A stretch of DNA of 64,000 bases from Halanaerobium congolense (GTDB lineage Bacteria > Bacillota > Halanaerobiia > Halanaerobiales > Halanaerobiaceae), in contig NZ_SOEF01000003.1 of the NCBI RefSeq assembly GCF_004366375.1, positions 1 to 64,000 on the forward strand, read 5' to 3'. The translations under genes were made by a program, and so were the position numbers. Within the stretch, counting starts at the first letter, position 1; the number at the start of each line of letters is the position of its first letter. The notes beneath the pieces were generated by a model. That model ran no database searches. It was not told the origin of the DNA and saw only the letters and a list, made by a program, of their open reading frames with translations. Below, one piece after another: positions 1 through 6,695 of the stretch.

Positions 1-99
1 TTCGAAAATACCAAAATTTATGGGAATTTAAAGGATTGTTTGCACAGCTTTATTTCATTCAGGGATGCTGCATGATAAAAAGTTGTAAAGTGGTGTATA

Positions 100-438
100 A
101 TGCCTAAATTACGAATTAATCCCTTAGCAACAGAAGACTTGATAGAGATTAGAGATTATATTACAAAAGAGTTAGAAAGCCCTGCAGCAGCAATAAAAGT
201 GGTAAGTAAAATAATAGAGAGTTATGAGAAATTAAAAGAATTTCCTATGATGGGAGCAGATTTGTCAGTTAAAGTAAATATAAAAACTGACTTTAGATAC
301 TTGGTGTCAGGCAATTATATTATCTTTTACCGAACTGATGATGAATATGTATCTATATATTGTATTCTATATGCTGGAAGAGACTATCTTAGAATTTTGT
401 TTCCGAATGAAATTAACTTGAGTTATGAAGATGAATAG
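100..438 (+). CDS. ParE/RelE-family toxin
   Basis: A 112-residue protein of the ParE/RelE plasmid-stabilisation fold. It has an N-terminal helical hairpin (about residues 8-52), then a strand with RYLVSGNYIIFYR near residues 66-78, and a C-terminal strand ending YAGRDYLRIL. Family members are either ribosome-dependent mRNA interferases or gyrase poisons, and the sequence does not say which. The normal partner antitoxin should lie directly upstream. The 99 bases available there contain only short open fragments, so the antitoxin is off the window, degenerate or absent. The gene lies in the first of a run of toxin genes separated by palindromic repeats. Confidence 0.8.
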   Translation: MPKLRINPLATEDLIEIRDYITKELESPAAAIKVVSKIIESYEKLKEFPMMGADLSVKVNIKTDFRYLVSGNYIIFYRTDDEYVSIYCILYAGRDYLRILFPNEINLSYEDE

Positions 439-632
439 ACTGTGAACTTCCTATTATTTCGCTAGAGTTCTGTAATGCCTGATGCTTTAAAAAATAGACT
501 ATAACTTATTATAAAATTGAGTTGCAATCTTGAAAAAATATAAAAAAAATAAAGAAATAATTATGTGGAAAAGCGCAGAACAGATCGGGTCCCTACTCGG
601 ACCTCCCAATCTCTTCTACTTGGCAGCATACA
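439..632. other. AT-rich intergenic segment ending in a GC-richer hairpin
   Basis: No gene is visible. Bases 439-560 are AT-rich. An imperfect stem lies at 577-617: AGAA/TTCT, AGAT/ATCT, GGG/CCC and TCC/GGA pair in order around a short loop, with single unpaired bases between them. A degenerate TTATGTG lies just upstream at about 561-567. It may be a decayed copy of the repeats that follow. Confidence 0.45.
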
Positions 633-744
633 TCACATAACAACAAGGTTTACGGTTCCGCTACGCTGCACCCAAATCCATCAACCCAAGATAGGAGCTA
701 TCTAAGGGTTGATGGACTTTGTAAACCTGCGGGACGTTATGTGA
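633..744 (+). repeat. attC-like palindrome A
   Basis: Outer arms TCACATAAC (633-641) and GTTATGTGA (736-744) are perfect reverse complements. Inside them, GGTTTAC (647-653) pairs with GTAAACC (721-727) across unequal unpaired spacers of 5 and 8 bases. Further in, CCATCAACCC (678-687) pairs with GGGTTGATGG (706-715), and AGATAG pairs with CTATCT at the tip. Only the left arm carries an extra TTCCGCTACGCTGC stretch. The AAC...GTT polarity, two short outer stems split by an unpaired spacer, and a variable terminal structure are the known design of integron attC sites. The attC assignment is inference. Confidence 0.7.
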
Positions 745-802
745 CATATCATAAATCAAATAAACTCTTTTTTATTTTCATAAAATAATAATTTGAAGAT
801 AA

Positions 803-831
803 TTGCAATATAAAGCGAATTATATTATAAT
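803..831 (+). promoter_or_regulatory. Predicted promoter of the Fic gene
   Basis: TTGCAA (803-808), a 17-base spacer, then TATAAT (826-831), followed by GAGAGGATG ahead of the ATG at 871. The gene has its own promoter inside the inter-repeat unit, as is common for toxin cassettes. Confidence 0.6.
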
Positions 832-870
832 AAAATGTATAAAATGAAAATAAAAGAGAGGATGATCTAA

Positions 871-1959
871 ATGAAACCTTTTAAACCATTTGAATTACCA
901 ATAGAAGAACAAATAAATCCTATGGAATTTTATAATGAACTAATTAATGCAAGTACAAATGTAGGTAAATATCAGGTTATGTTAAAAAAATCTAAAGTTA
1001 ATGAGTATTTTCTTATTACTCCCTTTAGTTTACAGGAAGCTGTACAGTCCAGCAAAATCGAAGGTACACAAGTAACTTTTGATGAAGTTTTAGAATTTGA
1101 TATTGATAAAAATGAAAAAAACAATGATGCTCAGGAAGTTTTGAATTATTATGATGCATTAAACTATGGTGAGAATGCTTTAGAAAAATATCCTATATCA
1201 ACACGTCTATTCAAAAAATTACATGAAATTTTAATGAGTAATGGTGTTATAGGTCAAAATAGAGCTCCTGGAGAATATCGTTCTATTCAAAATTTCATAG
1301 GCCCAGAAGGATGTACTTTAAAAACAGCTACTTTTGTGCCACCTCAGCCACAATTAGTCGATTCCTATATGTCTAACCTAGAAAATTATATTAATAATCC
1401 CAATGATAATTTACAATCTTTAGTCAGGATAGCAATAATACATGCTCAATTTGAAACCATTCATCCATTTTTAGATGGTAATGGTAGAATTGGTCGTATA
1501 TTAATCCCGCTGTATTTATATGATGTAAATCTCATAAATTCTCCCAATTTATTTATCAGTAAAGTATTAGAAAAAGATAAACATAAATACTATAGATTGC
1601 TGAATGGAACAAGAAAAGAGGGGAATGGTTGGGATGAATGGATTAAATTCTTCTTGCAAAGCGTAAATAAACAAGTACTCAAAAATATTGATCTAATTGA
1701 AGAAATTGATAATCTGTATGAACTAGATTTAGAAAATGCAATGAATTTAATAAATAGTACTAATCTAGTAGATCTAATTAAAGCAATGTTTCAAAAGCCG
1801 ATATTCAATGTGAAAACAATTAGTTCTTTAACAGGGATACCTGATACAACTTGTAGAAGATATCTTAATACTCTTGAGGAAGAGAAGGTAATATTTTCAG
1901 ATAATAAAAAGAGAAATAGAAAATATTATTATTATAATTTACTCGATTTATTAAGATAA
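871..1959 (+). CDS. Fic-domain protein (predicted AMP transferase, self-inhibited type)
   Basis: A 362-residue Fic protein. The catalytic motif HPFLDGNGR is at residues 198-206, preceded by the usual helix. An N-terminal inhibitory motif of the [S/T]xxxE[G/N] type, SSKIEG, is at residues 60-65. Fic enzymes with this layout transfer AMP to protein targets and are held off by the N-terminal glutamate. Residues 310-345 look like a winged-helix segment (ISSLTGIPDTTCRRYL), a common C-terminal partner of chromosomal Fic proteins. The gene lies between palindromes A and B and reads towards B, the normal orientation for a cassette. No separate antitoxin is needed because the inhibitor is fused. The target is unknown. 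Confidence 0.88.
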   Translation: MKPFKPFELPIEEQINPMEFYNELINASTNVGKYQVMLKKSKVNEYFLITPFSLQEAVQSSKIEGTQVTFDEVLEFDIDKNEKNNDAQEVLNYYDALNYGENALEKYPISTRLFKKLHEILMSNGVIGQNRAPGEYRSIQNFIGPEGCTLKTATFVPPQPQLVDSYMSNLENYINNPNDNLQSLVRIAIIHAQFETIHPFLDGNGRIGRILIPLYLYDVNLINSPNLFISKVLEKDKHKYYRLLNGTRKEGNGWDEWIKFFLQSVNKQVLKNIDLIEEIDNLYELDLENAMNLINSTNLVDLIKAMFQKPIFNVKTISSLTGIPDTTCRRYLNTLEEEKVIFSDNKKRNRKYYYYNLLDLLR

Positions 1960-1972
1960 AAACCATGATACG

Positions 1973-2109
1973 TCACATAACATGGGATTGGCGTCATGAC
2001 TTCTGTCATAAAGCTTGCAGGTTAACTGATTACTGATACGAAAAAGCAAGCTTTACGCCAGTTCCTGCGGAATCAGGCACGAGCGCAAAATCCAAGGGAC
2101 TTTATCTGA
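1973..2109 (+). repeat. attC-like palindrome B (right end degenerate)
   Basis: Left arm TCACATAAC (1973-1981). The right end reads GGGAC then TTTATCTGA (2101-2109), where sister copies have GTTATGTGA, so two positions have changed, including the first G of GTT. Inner pairs are GGATT/AATCC, TGGCGT (1989-1994)/ACGCCA (2055-2060), and AAAGCTTGC (2010-2018)/GCAAGCTTT (2046-2054). A side hairpin ATGAC-ttct-GTCAT sits at 1996-2009. The sequence is closely related to copy C over its whole length. Confidence 0.7.
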
Positions 2110-2171
2110 CATTTGCCGATTAGTAGATTGAGAAACAAAAAACCTCCTGATTAATGAACTCAGAAGGTTTA

Positions 2172-2567
2172 TCATTCTATTGAATTTGTATTATTTTCAA
2201 GCAATAACGTTAGTTCTTTTTTCGATAACTGGCCAGAAGCTACCTGAATCATCATTTTATAGGCATCTTTCTCGGAAGCTGTAATTTCTAGATTATTTTT
2301 TTGTAAAAAAGTATCCATAGCTACAAAAGCAATTCGTTTATTTCCATCAATAAATGGATGGTTATTACAGAGATGATAGCAATAAGCTGCTGCCATTTTT
2401 AGCAGTGAATCGTGTAAATATTCACCCTGGTAAGTTGCTTTAGGCTGTTCAAGAGCTGAATCTAATAAATTTTCATCTCTAATACCAAAACTACCACCAT
2501 AAATTTTAACAAGTTGTTCATGGAAAAAAAGAATTATGTCTTTAGGTATAAATTTAATATCATTCAT
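2172..2567 (-). CDS. Doc-family Fic toxin
   Basis: A 131-residue Doc (death on curing) protein with the short Fic motif HPFIDGNKR at residues 70-78. Doc toxins phosphorylate elongation factor Tu in the characterised phage P1 system. That reaction is family knowledge, not shown here. The start overlaps the end of the upstream AbrB-type gene by four bases, which indicates a translationally coupled antitoxin-toxin pair. The pair lies on the minus strand between palindromes B and C. Pairing of Doc with an AbrB-fold antitoxin rather than Phd is seen in other bacteria. Confidence 0.87.
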   Translation of the reverse strand: MNDIKFIPKDIILFFHEQLVKIYGGSFGIRDENLLDSALEQPKATYQGEYLHDSLLKMAAAYCYHLCNNHPFIDGNKRIAFVAMDTFLQKNNLEITASEKDAYKMMIQVASGQLSKKELTLLLENNTNSIE

Positions 2568-2788
2568 TTAGCTAATTCCTTAAGAGTATTTTTATATTTT
2601 TGGTTAGTCTTATCAAAAGCTTTAGCCCATTCTTCAAATTCTGGATTAAAAGGGGTTACTGTAAAACCATCTTCATTTTCAATGATATGAAGTTCTTCCC
2701 CTTCTTTAAGATTATATTTTTCTTTAAGCTCTTTAGGAATAGTAAAGCCGTAGCTGTTACCAACTTTTCTTAATTTTATAGTTTTCAT
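2564..2788 (-). CDS. AbrB/SpoVT-family antitoxin
   Basis: A 74-residue protein with the swapped-hairpin AbrB fold: KLRKVGNSYGFTIPKEL at residues 5-21, then KYNLKEGEELHIIENEDGF. The N-terminal half would bind operator DNA and the charged C-terminal tail (EFEEWAKAFDKTNQKY) would cap the Doc toxin encoded immediately downstream. A TATAAT -10 element lies on the minus strand at 2808-2813 with GAGGTGATAA as ribosome binding site. Autoregulation by the pair is expected from the family. Confidence 0.85.
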   Translation of the reverse strand: MKTIKLRKVGNSYGFTIPKELKEKYNLKEGEELHIIENEDGFTVTPFNPEFEEWAKAFDKTNQKYKNTLKELAK

Positions 2789-2895
2789 GGTTTATCACCT
2801 CAACTATATTATAACATTTGTATTACTAAAAAGAAAGCAGGTAAAAGAAAAAGAATAAATAATTATATAAAGAGAAGGTCAAAAGAAGCAAACGA

Positions 2896-3033
2896 TCATA
2901 TAACATGTGATTGGCGTCATGCTTTCTGTCATAAAGCTTGCAGGCTAACCAATCACGAATATGAAAAAGCAAGCTTTACGCCAGTTCCTGACGGAATCAG
3001 GCACGAGCTCAAAACCCCAGGGACGTTATGTGA
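2896..3033 (+). repeat. attC-like palindrome C
   Basis: Left arm TCATATAAC (2896-2904) and right arm GTTATGTGA (3025-3033) pair with one mismatch. The interior repeats the layout of copy B: TGGCGT/ACGCCA, AAAGCTTGC/GCAAGCTTT, a side hairpin near GTCATGCTTTCTGTCAT, and a CCTG/CAGG hairpin before the conserved GGGACGTTATGTGAC right end. This is the least degraded right end together with copy A. Confidence 0.7.
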
Positions 3034-3058
3034 CATTGAGCTCACTGAAAATATTATT

Positions 3059-3254
3059 TTATAATAAAAAATTATATTTTCGCTTGCCATGTAAAATTCT
3101 TCTGATTTCTACTATTTTTTTATTTTCAAATACTACATAAAACACAAGATAGTTTCCTATAACAAGCATCTGTTTGTATATATGAAATAATTTCATTAAG
3201 ATCCTTTTTGGCAGCTGGAAGATAGATAACTTCATATTTTTGATTACTATTCAT
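3059..3254 (-). pseudogene. ParE-family toxin pseudogene with internal deletion
   Basis: The ATG at 3252-3254 overlaps the end of the upstream Phd gene by eight bases, as expected for a toxin partner. It begins MNSNQKYEVIYLPAAKKDL, a ParE N-terminus. After about residue 27 the frame changes. The remaining sequence, read in the next frame from MLVIGNYLVFYVVF to HGKRKYNFLL and a stop at 3059-3061, is a ParE C-terminus. Roughly the middle half of the gene is missing, so the toxin is inactive while its antitoxin remains intact. Confidence 0.75.
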
Positions 3255-3513
3255 TTAATTTCTTCCTCATTTGGTGCATTAAATCATCATGAGGAGTAGT
3301 AGGAGCATTATTTTCACTTTCTTTTTCTGCTTCTCCTAATTTTTTATAGAGTTCTAAAAGAGCTTGCTGCTTTTCAAATTGAGCAATACTCATAACAACC
3401 ATATCTCCACGACCATTTTTAGTTAAAAAGACAGGTTCTCCATTTTCATGACAAACATCAGATATTTCTTTAAAATTATTTCGCAAATCAGAAACGGGTC
3501 TAATAATTGGCAT
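3247..3513 (-). CDS. Phd/YefM-family antitoxin
   Basis: An 88-residue antitoxin beginning MPIIRPVSDLRNNFKEISD, the standard Phd/YefM N-terminal DNA-binding fold. It is followed by GEPVFLTKNGRGDMVVMSI (about residues 25-43) and a long charged C-terminal helix that would wrap the toxin. The partner gene directly downstream is a deleted ParE remnant, so this antitoxin is now an orphan. Such orphans can still repress their own promoter or neutralise related toxins, which is inference. The promoter and a palindromic operator lie just upstream. Confidence 0.88.
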   Translation of the reverse strand: MPIIRPVSDLRNNFKEISDVCHENGEPVFLTKNGRGDMVVMSIAQFEKQQALLELYKKLGEAEKESENNAPTTPHDDLMHQMRKKLNE

Positions 3514-3544
3514 AAGATCATCACCTTTCTTATTTTATATCAAT

Positions 3545-3564
3545 ATTATATCATAATTATGATA
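3545..3564 (-). promoter_or_regulatory. Operator palindrome overlapping the phd promoter
   Basis: TATCATAATTATGATA (3549-3564) is a perfect 16-base palindrome overlapping a minus-strand TATAAT (complement of 3545-3550) upstream of the Phd gene. Its position fits the autoregulatory operator expected for a Phd-type antitoxin. Confidence 0.55.
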
Positions 3565-3682
3565 ATAAATACATAATATAATGATAAATAGATAAAAAAT
3601 TAATAATTTGCAGGAATTATTTTCTTTAGCTTTAAATTTATTATAATGACTTTTTTAAAATAAAAAGACAATCGCTCAATGA

Positions 3683-3791
3683 TCACATAACATGGGATTG
3701 AAGATTCCGCTGCGCTCTATTGCGAATTCGTTCGGTAAGGGCAGTCGCCCTAAACCTCACGAACTTCTTAAATCCCAGTAACGTTATATGA
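3683..3791 (+). repeat. attC-like palindrome D
   Basis: Outer arms TCACATAAC (3683-3691) and GTTATATGA (3783-3791). Next comes TGGGATT (3693-3699) pairing with AATCCCA (3771-3777). Then GAATTCGT pairs with ACGAACTTC with one extra unpaired base, and GGT-AGGGC pairs with GCCCT-ACC around an AGTC tip. A left-arm-only ATTCCGCTGCGCT stretch matches the same position in copy A. Extrahelical bases and an asymmetric insert are features used by integron integrases to choose the strand of attC. That link is inferred. Confidence 0.7.
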
Positions 3792-3796
3792 AATCC

Positions 3797-4219
3797 CTAG
3801 TTGTCTTTTGAAAAAATAGCTAAAAATTCCGTTGGACTTAAAGATTTTACATTACCTTTTTTAAAATCATCAAGATTTCTGGTTATTATATAGTCAATTT
3901 CATTCTCATAAGAACTAACATCTATAACAGCATCTTCAAAATCATTTATTTCTGAATTTAAAGATCTTCTTAATATAGTTTCAGTTATAGGAATTAATTT
4001 AAACATGTCTAAGAACTCATTTAATACAAATTTTACTTTTTGTGAATCATTATAGTTTTTCATTAAAAAATAAGCCAAGGTTGTAATCTCATGAGCACAT
4101 AAATATCCCTGAATTTTATTTACATTACACAATTCAATTATTTGAGCAGCTTGTTTATGCTTATTACGTTTGTTTAAAAAATCAAGGAGAATATTTATAT
4201 CAATTGTAATTTTTTTCAT
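3797..4219 (-). CDS. PIN-domain toxin (VapC-like)
   Basis: A 140-residue PIN nuclease. The acidic residues expected for metal binding are present: Asp7 in ITIDINILLDF, Glu44 in HEITTLAYF, Asp93/Asp96 in NDFEDAVI, and Asp117 in TRNLDDF. VapC-type PIN toxins cleave tRNA, rRNA or mRNA, and the substrate cannot be told from sequence. The gene overlaps the upstream ribbon-helix-helix gene by 20 bases, indicating a coupled pair. Its stop codon lies only six bases beyond the end of palindrome D. Confidence 0.85.
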   Translation of the reverse strand: MKKITIDINILLDFLNKRNKHKQAAQIIELCNVNKIQGYLCAHEITTLAYFLMKNYNDSQKVKFVLNEFLDMFKLIPITETILRRSLNSEINDFEDAVIDVSSYENEIDYIITRNLDDFKKGNVKSLSPTEFLAIFSKDN

Positions 4220-4454
4220 GAAAAGCTCTCCTTAAATCTTTTTTATCAGGAATAGGTTTACTTTCAAAAGCACCATAAAGTTTTTCTATTCTTTTTTGCA
4301 ATTTTTGTTCTTCAAAATTTTGTTCCTTGTTCTTTTTTAGTTCAATAAGATATTCTTCAACAATATGTGAAATAGATTGATGAGTTTCTTTTGAAAAATT
4401 ATGGGCAAATTCAATAAGATCATCATTAATACTTAAAGTCAGTTTCTTTTTCAT
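4200..4454 (-). CDS. Ribbon-helix-helix-type antitoxin (DUF6364-like)
   Basis: A protein of about 84 residues starting MKKKLTLSINDDLIEFAHNF, which fits a ribbon-helix-helix strand plus first helix (compare DUF6364 antitoxins). A charged C-terminal tail follows. I chose the ATG at 4452-4454 because GAGGTGATACTA precedes it at proper spacing; an upstream GTG is less likely. It is the probable antitoxin of the downstream PIN toxin and would repress its own promoter. Confidence 0.78.
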   Translation of the reverse strand: MKKKLTLSINDDLIEFAHNFSKETHQSISHIVEEYLIELKKNKEQNFEEQKLQKRIEKLYGAFESKPIPDKKDLRRAFHEKNYN

Positions 4455-4469
4455 TAGTATCACCTCTTT

Positions 4470-4507
4470 ACGTAATCAATTATACCATAACACGTAATAG
4501 AGATCAA
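4470..4507 (-). promoter_or_regulatory. Predicted promoter of the RHH/PIN pair with paired ACGTAAT sites
   Basis: Minus-strand TTGATC (complement of 4502-4507), 17-base spacer, TATAAT (complement of 4479-4484). The direct repeat ACGTAAT occurs at 4470-4476 and 4492-4498, flanking the -10. It is a plausible ribbon-helix-helix operator. Confidence 0.55.
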
Positions 4508-4523
4508 TTTGATAACCAAGACT

Positions 4524-4619
4524 TCATATAACATGGGATTTAACATGGGATTAAAGATTCCGCTGCTCTCCATTGCAAATTTGTTCGGTAATGGCGGTCG
4601 CCCTAAACTTCATAAACTT
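4524..4619 (+). repeat. attC-like palindrome E, right arm lost
   Basis: It starts TCATATAAC (4524-4532) and follows copy D closely, through ATTCCGCTGC, TTGTTCGGTAA and CGGTCGCCCTAAAC, up to about 4619. The expected AATCCCA...GTTATATGA right arm is absent and the sequence runs straight into an antitoxin gene. A 12-base tandem duplication of TAACATGGGATT is at 4529-4540 and 4541-4552. This is a truncated copy. Confidence 0.65.
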
Positions 4620-4653
4620 GATAGTGGTTACTTTAAGAATTGATAGAGAGCAC

Positions 4654-4890
4654 ATGGTTTCATCTTCTGAAATTGTTTGTAATTTTAGTAAAATGTTAGA
4701 TAAAACAAAAGAGTCCCCGCTTTTTATTACCAGGAATAATGATATTGAAGATATTATGATGGATATTGAGGAATATGAAATGTTACTAGAAAAAATAGAA
4801 TTTCTGGAAGACCAATTAGAAGATGCCCATATGGAAGAGGTTATAGCAAAAAGAAAAGAAAACTTTGATCTTAAAGATGCAGTAAAGTAA
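4654..4890 (+). CDS. Phd-like antitoxin
   Basis: A protein of about 78 residues from the ATG at 4654. It has a Phd/YefM-type N-terminus (MVSSSEIVCNFSKMLDKTK), the loop SPLFITRNNDIEDIMMDIEEYE and a charged C-terminal helix. An in-frame GTG at 4624 would add the segment TLRIDREH, which resembles the usual strand before this fold, so the true start is uncertain. No good ribosome binding site is seen for either. The upstream end of the gene abuts the truncated palindrome E, so its original promoter region has probably been lost. A truncated toxin gene follows 54 bases downstream. Confidence 0.7.
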   Translation: MVSSSEIVCNFSKMLDKTKESPLFITRNNDIEDIMMDIEEYEMLLEKIEFLEDQLEDAHMEEVIAKRKENFDLKDAVK

Positions 4891-4944
4891 AAAAGAAATA
4901 ATGGAGTTATTAGATAAAGAATAGATTTTAGGAGGCTTAAATTG

Positions 4945-5103
4945 ATGAAGCTTAAATTTTATTCTGAAGTTAAAAATCATATTGATAATTTAGATGGAAG
5001 TGTTAAACCAAGACTTAAAAGTACGCTTAATAAAATTAAAAAATCTCCTGAATTGGGAAAACCACGTATGATTCTTTTAATTTCAACAATTTTTTCTCTT
5101 TGA
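4945..5103 (+). pseudogene. Truncated RelE/ParE-type toxin, N-terminal fragment
   Basis: The ATG at 4945 is preceded by a good ribosome binding site (TTTAGGAGG). The fragment reads MKLKFYSEVKNHIDNLDGSV and on to KKSPELGKP (about 41 residues), matching the start of a RelE/ParE-like toxin. It then runs into unrelated reversed sequence and stops at 5101-5103. About half the toxin is missing. It would be the partner of the Phd-like gene upstream. Confidence 0.65.
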
Positions 5104-5270
5104 AATATTACATAAAACACAAGATAACTTCCTATAACAAGTATCTGGTATCCTTTAGAATTTAAATTTTCATCGTCTGGCTTTTTCCCTTTGTAAGGAA
5201 AATCTTTTAACTGTGATATATTTTCATCAATCTTGTCCAAAAAATTTAATACTACCTCAGGAGCTTCTAT
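5066..5270 (-). pseudogene. ParE-family toxin remnant lacking both ends
   Basis: Read on the minus strand from about 5270, the frame gives EAPEVVLNFLDKIDENIS and then a ParE core, KGYQILVIGSYLVFYVIF, ending KIVEIKRIIRG near 5066. An in-frame stop sits directly upstream at 5271-5273, so the N-terminus is gone. The C-terminus is cut where it meets the fragment on the plus strand. The two toxin remnants therefore face each other across a recombination junction near 5066. Confidence 0.65.
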
Positions 5271-5767
5271 TTATATAATATCACTTAACACTAATGCATG
5301 TATAATGTTTTTAATTTTTATGCAGGTATTTTTTTCTATTAAAATAATTATATTATTAATGTTCCTCCACAAGAACTAAAACAACAGATATATTATTGTG
5401 GTTACCACTCAGGGTATTAAGTAGATAAATTTATTGATTTAAGTCACTATTTTGAAAATTATATGCTAGGGTTTAAAATGAAAAATGAGAAGGACATTTA
5501 TACTAAATATAGAGCTGGTACTTATCTTGTGATAGAGTGAAAGTCTGCTTGCAAACCTTGAGGGCTTGCCCCGAGGAGGGTCAATCACCCTGCCATAGGC
5601 ATCCAGAAGGTAGAAATATTAGTGAAATTAAAAGCTGAATATCTCAATCATATTTTTGCTCAATTTTCTAAATATTATCCCAGGTCATAATCTTTACAAT
5701 TAATTTTTCAATATGGTATAATGTATCAACTTTAGATAACTAAAGCATTAAAAAAGGGGGTGTTTTT
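5271..5767. other. Gene-poor stretch with a degraded reading frame and a GC-richer block
   Basis: No intact gene. A plus-strand frame from about 5355 (NVPPQELKQQIYYCGYHSGY, a TAA, then about 39 more residues ending RAGTYLVIE with TGA at 5538-5540) looks like a decayed protein C-terminus of unknown family. Bases 5541-5612 are GC-richer and structured (GAGGGCTTGCCCC, AGGGTCAATCACCCT). They end with CATCCAGAAGGTAG, which may be a fragment of a group II intron domain I. The rest is AT-rich leader of the next gene. Confidence 0.4.
5693..5722 (+). promoter_or_regulatory. Predicted promoter of the formamidase/ABC operon
   Basis: TTTACA (5693-5698), 18-base spacer, TATAAT (5717-5722), 45 bases ahead of the ATG at 5768, which has an AAAAAGGGGGTG ribosome binding site. 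No terminator separates the formamidase gene from the binding-protein gene. Confidence 0.6.
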
Positions 5768-6667
5768 ATGCGAATAGGTTCCAAAAATGTGGTTTACAGC
5801 ATGTCAGCAGAGAATAAACCTGCAGCTTCCTGCAAACCTGGTGAAACCGTTGTCTTTGAAACTCAAGACTGCTTCAGTAATCAAATCCAAACAGAGGATG
5901 TATTATTTGAGACAACAGACTGGGATACAGTTAATCCTGCTACTGGACCTCTAGAAATTGAAGGGGCAGAACCCGGTGATACACTTAAGGTTGAAATAAA
6001 AAAGATGGATTTAAATGATCACGGTGTCATGGTAGCAGTACCAGAAATGGGATTTTTAAATAATTTTATTGAAGAATCAGAAACAAAAATAATTCCAATT
6101 GAACAAAATAAGGCTGTATTCAGTGATAAAATAAAAATTGATTTAAATCCTATGATTGGAGTAATTGGTTGTTCACCGGGCAAAGATGAAGAAGCTGTGC
6201 CTTGTGGAACCCCCGCCTCTCATGGCGGTAATATGGACACAAAAGTTATCACAGAAGGTTCTACATTATATTTCCCGGTTAAAGTTTCTGGTGCAATGCT
6301 GGCAATGGGAGATCTACATGCAGCAATGGGGGATGGAGAAGTAGTTATTAGTGGAGTAGAAATTGCAGGTGAAGTAACTGTTAAAGTTGATGTTATCAAA
6401 GGAAAAGAAATTACCGATCCGATGGTAGAAAGAAATGATGCTTTTTATACAATTGCGTCTGGGCCAACACTTGATGCAGCAGCCAAAAAAGCAGCTGACA
6501 ATATGTTCACATTTCTAAAACAGAGATTAGACTTAGAAAATAACGAATTGGCGATGCTGATGAGTGTTATTTGTGATCTTCAGGTATCTCAGGTAGTAGA
6601 TCCAGAAAAAACTGCAAGAATGCGTGTTGATAAAAAAGCTTTAGCTGAATATAATATCCAATTTTAA
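5768..6667 (+). CDS. Acetamidase/formamidase family protein
   Basis: A 299-residue cytoplasmic protein of the FmdA/AmdA family, which hydrolyses formamide, acetamide or similar short amides to ammonia and the acid. Family landmarks are the N-terminal beta domain with DWDTVNPATGPLEIEGAEPGD (around residues 57-77), and the glycine-rich GVIGCSPGKDEEAVPCGTP near residues 130-150. The sequence VSGAMLAMGDLHAAMGDGE follows near residues 178-196. It is the first gene of an operon with a complete LivKGFHM-type importer only 28 bases downstream. That resembles the formamidase-plus-amide-transporter arrangement described in Methylophilus. A related member could act on other amides. Confidence 0.88.
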   Translation: MRIGSKNVVYSMSAENKPAASCKPGETVVFETQDCFSNQIQTEDVLFETTDWDTVNPATGPLEIEGAEPGDTLKVEIKKMDLNDHGVMVAVPEMGFLNNFIEESETKIIPIEQNKAVFSDKIKIDLNPMIGVIGCSPGKDEEAVPCGTPASHGGNMDTKVITEGSTLYFPVKVSGAMLAMGDLHAAMGDGEVVISGVEIAGEVTVKVDVIKGKEITDPMVERNDAFYTIASGPTLDAAAKKAADNMFTFLKQRLDLENNELAMLMSVICDLQVSQVVDPEKTARMRVDKKALAEYNIQF

Positions 6668-6695
6668 GTAAGATAAAATATTAGGAGGAAAGCAT

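Noticed and set aside
1-99. A partial upstream antitoxin for the ParE gene at 100-438.
   Set aside because: Two short open frames reach into the left edge, but neither resembles a known antitoxin tail, so no call is made.
633-4619. A CRISPR array or an insertion sequence as explanation for the regularly spaced palindromes.
   Set aside because: The repeats are more than 100 bases with long gene-bearing intervals, no spacers of uniform size, no cas genes and no transposase.
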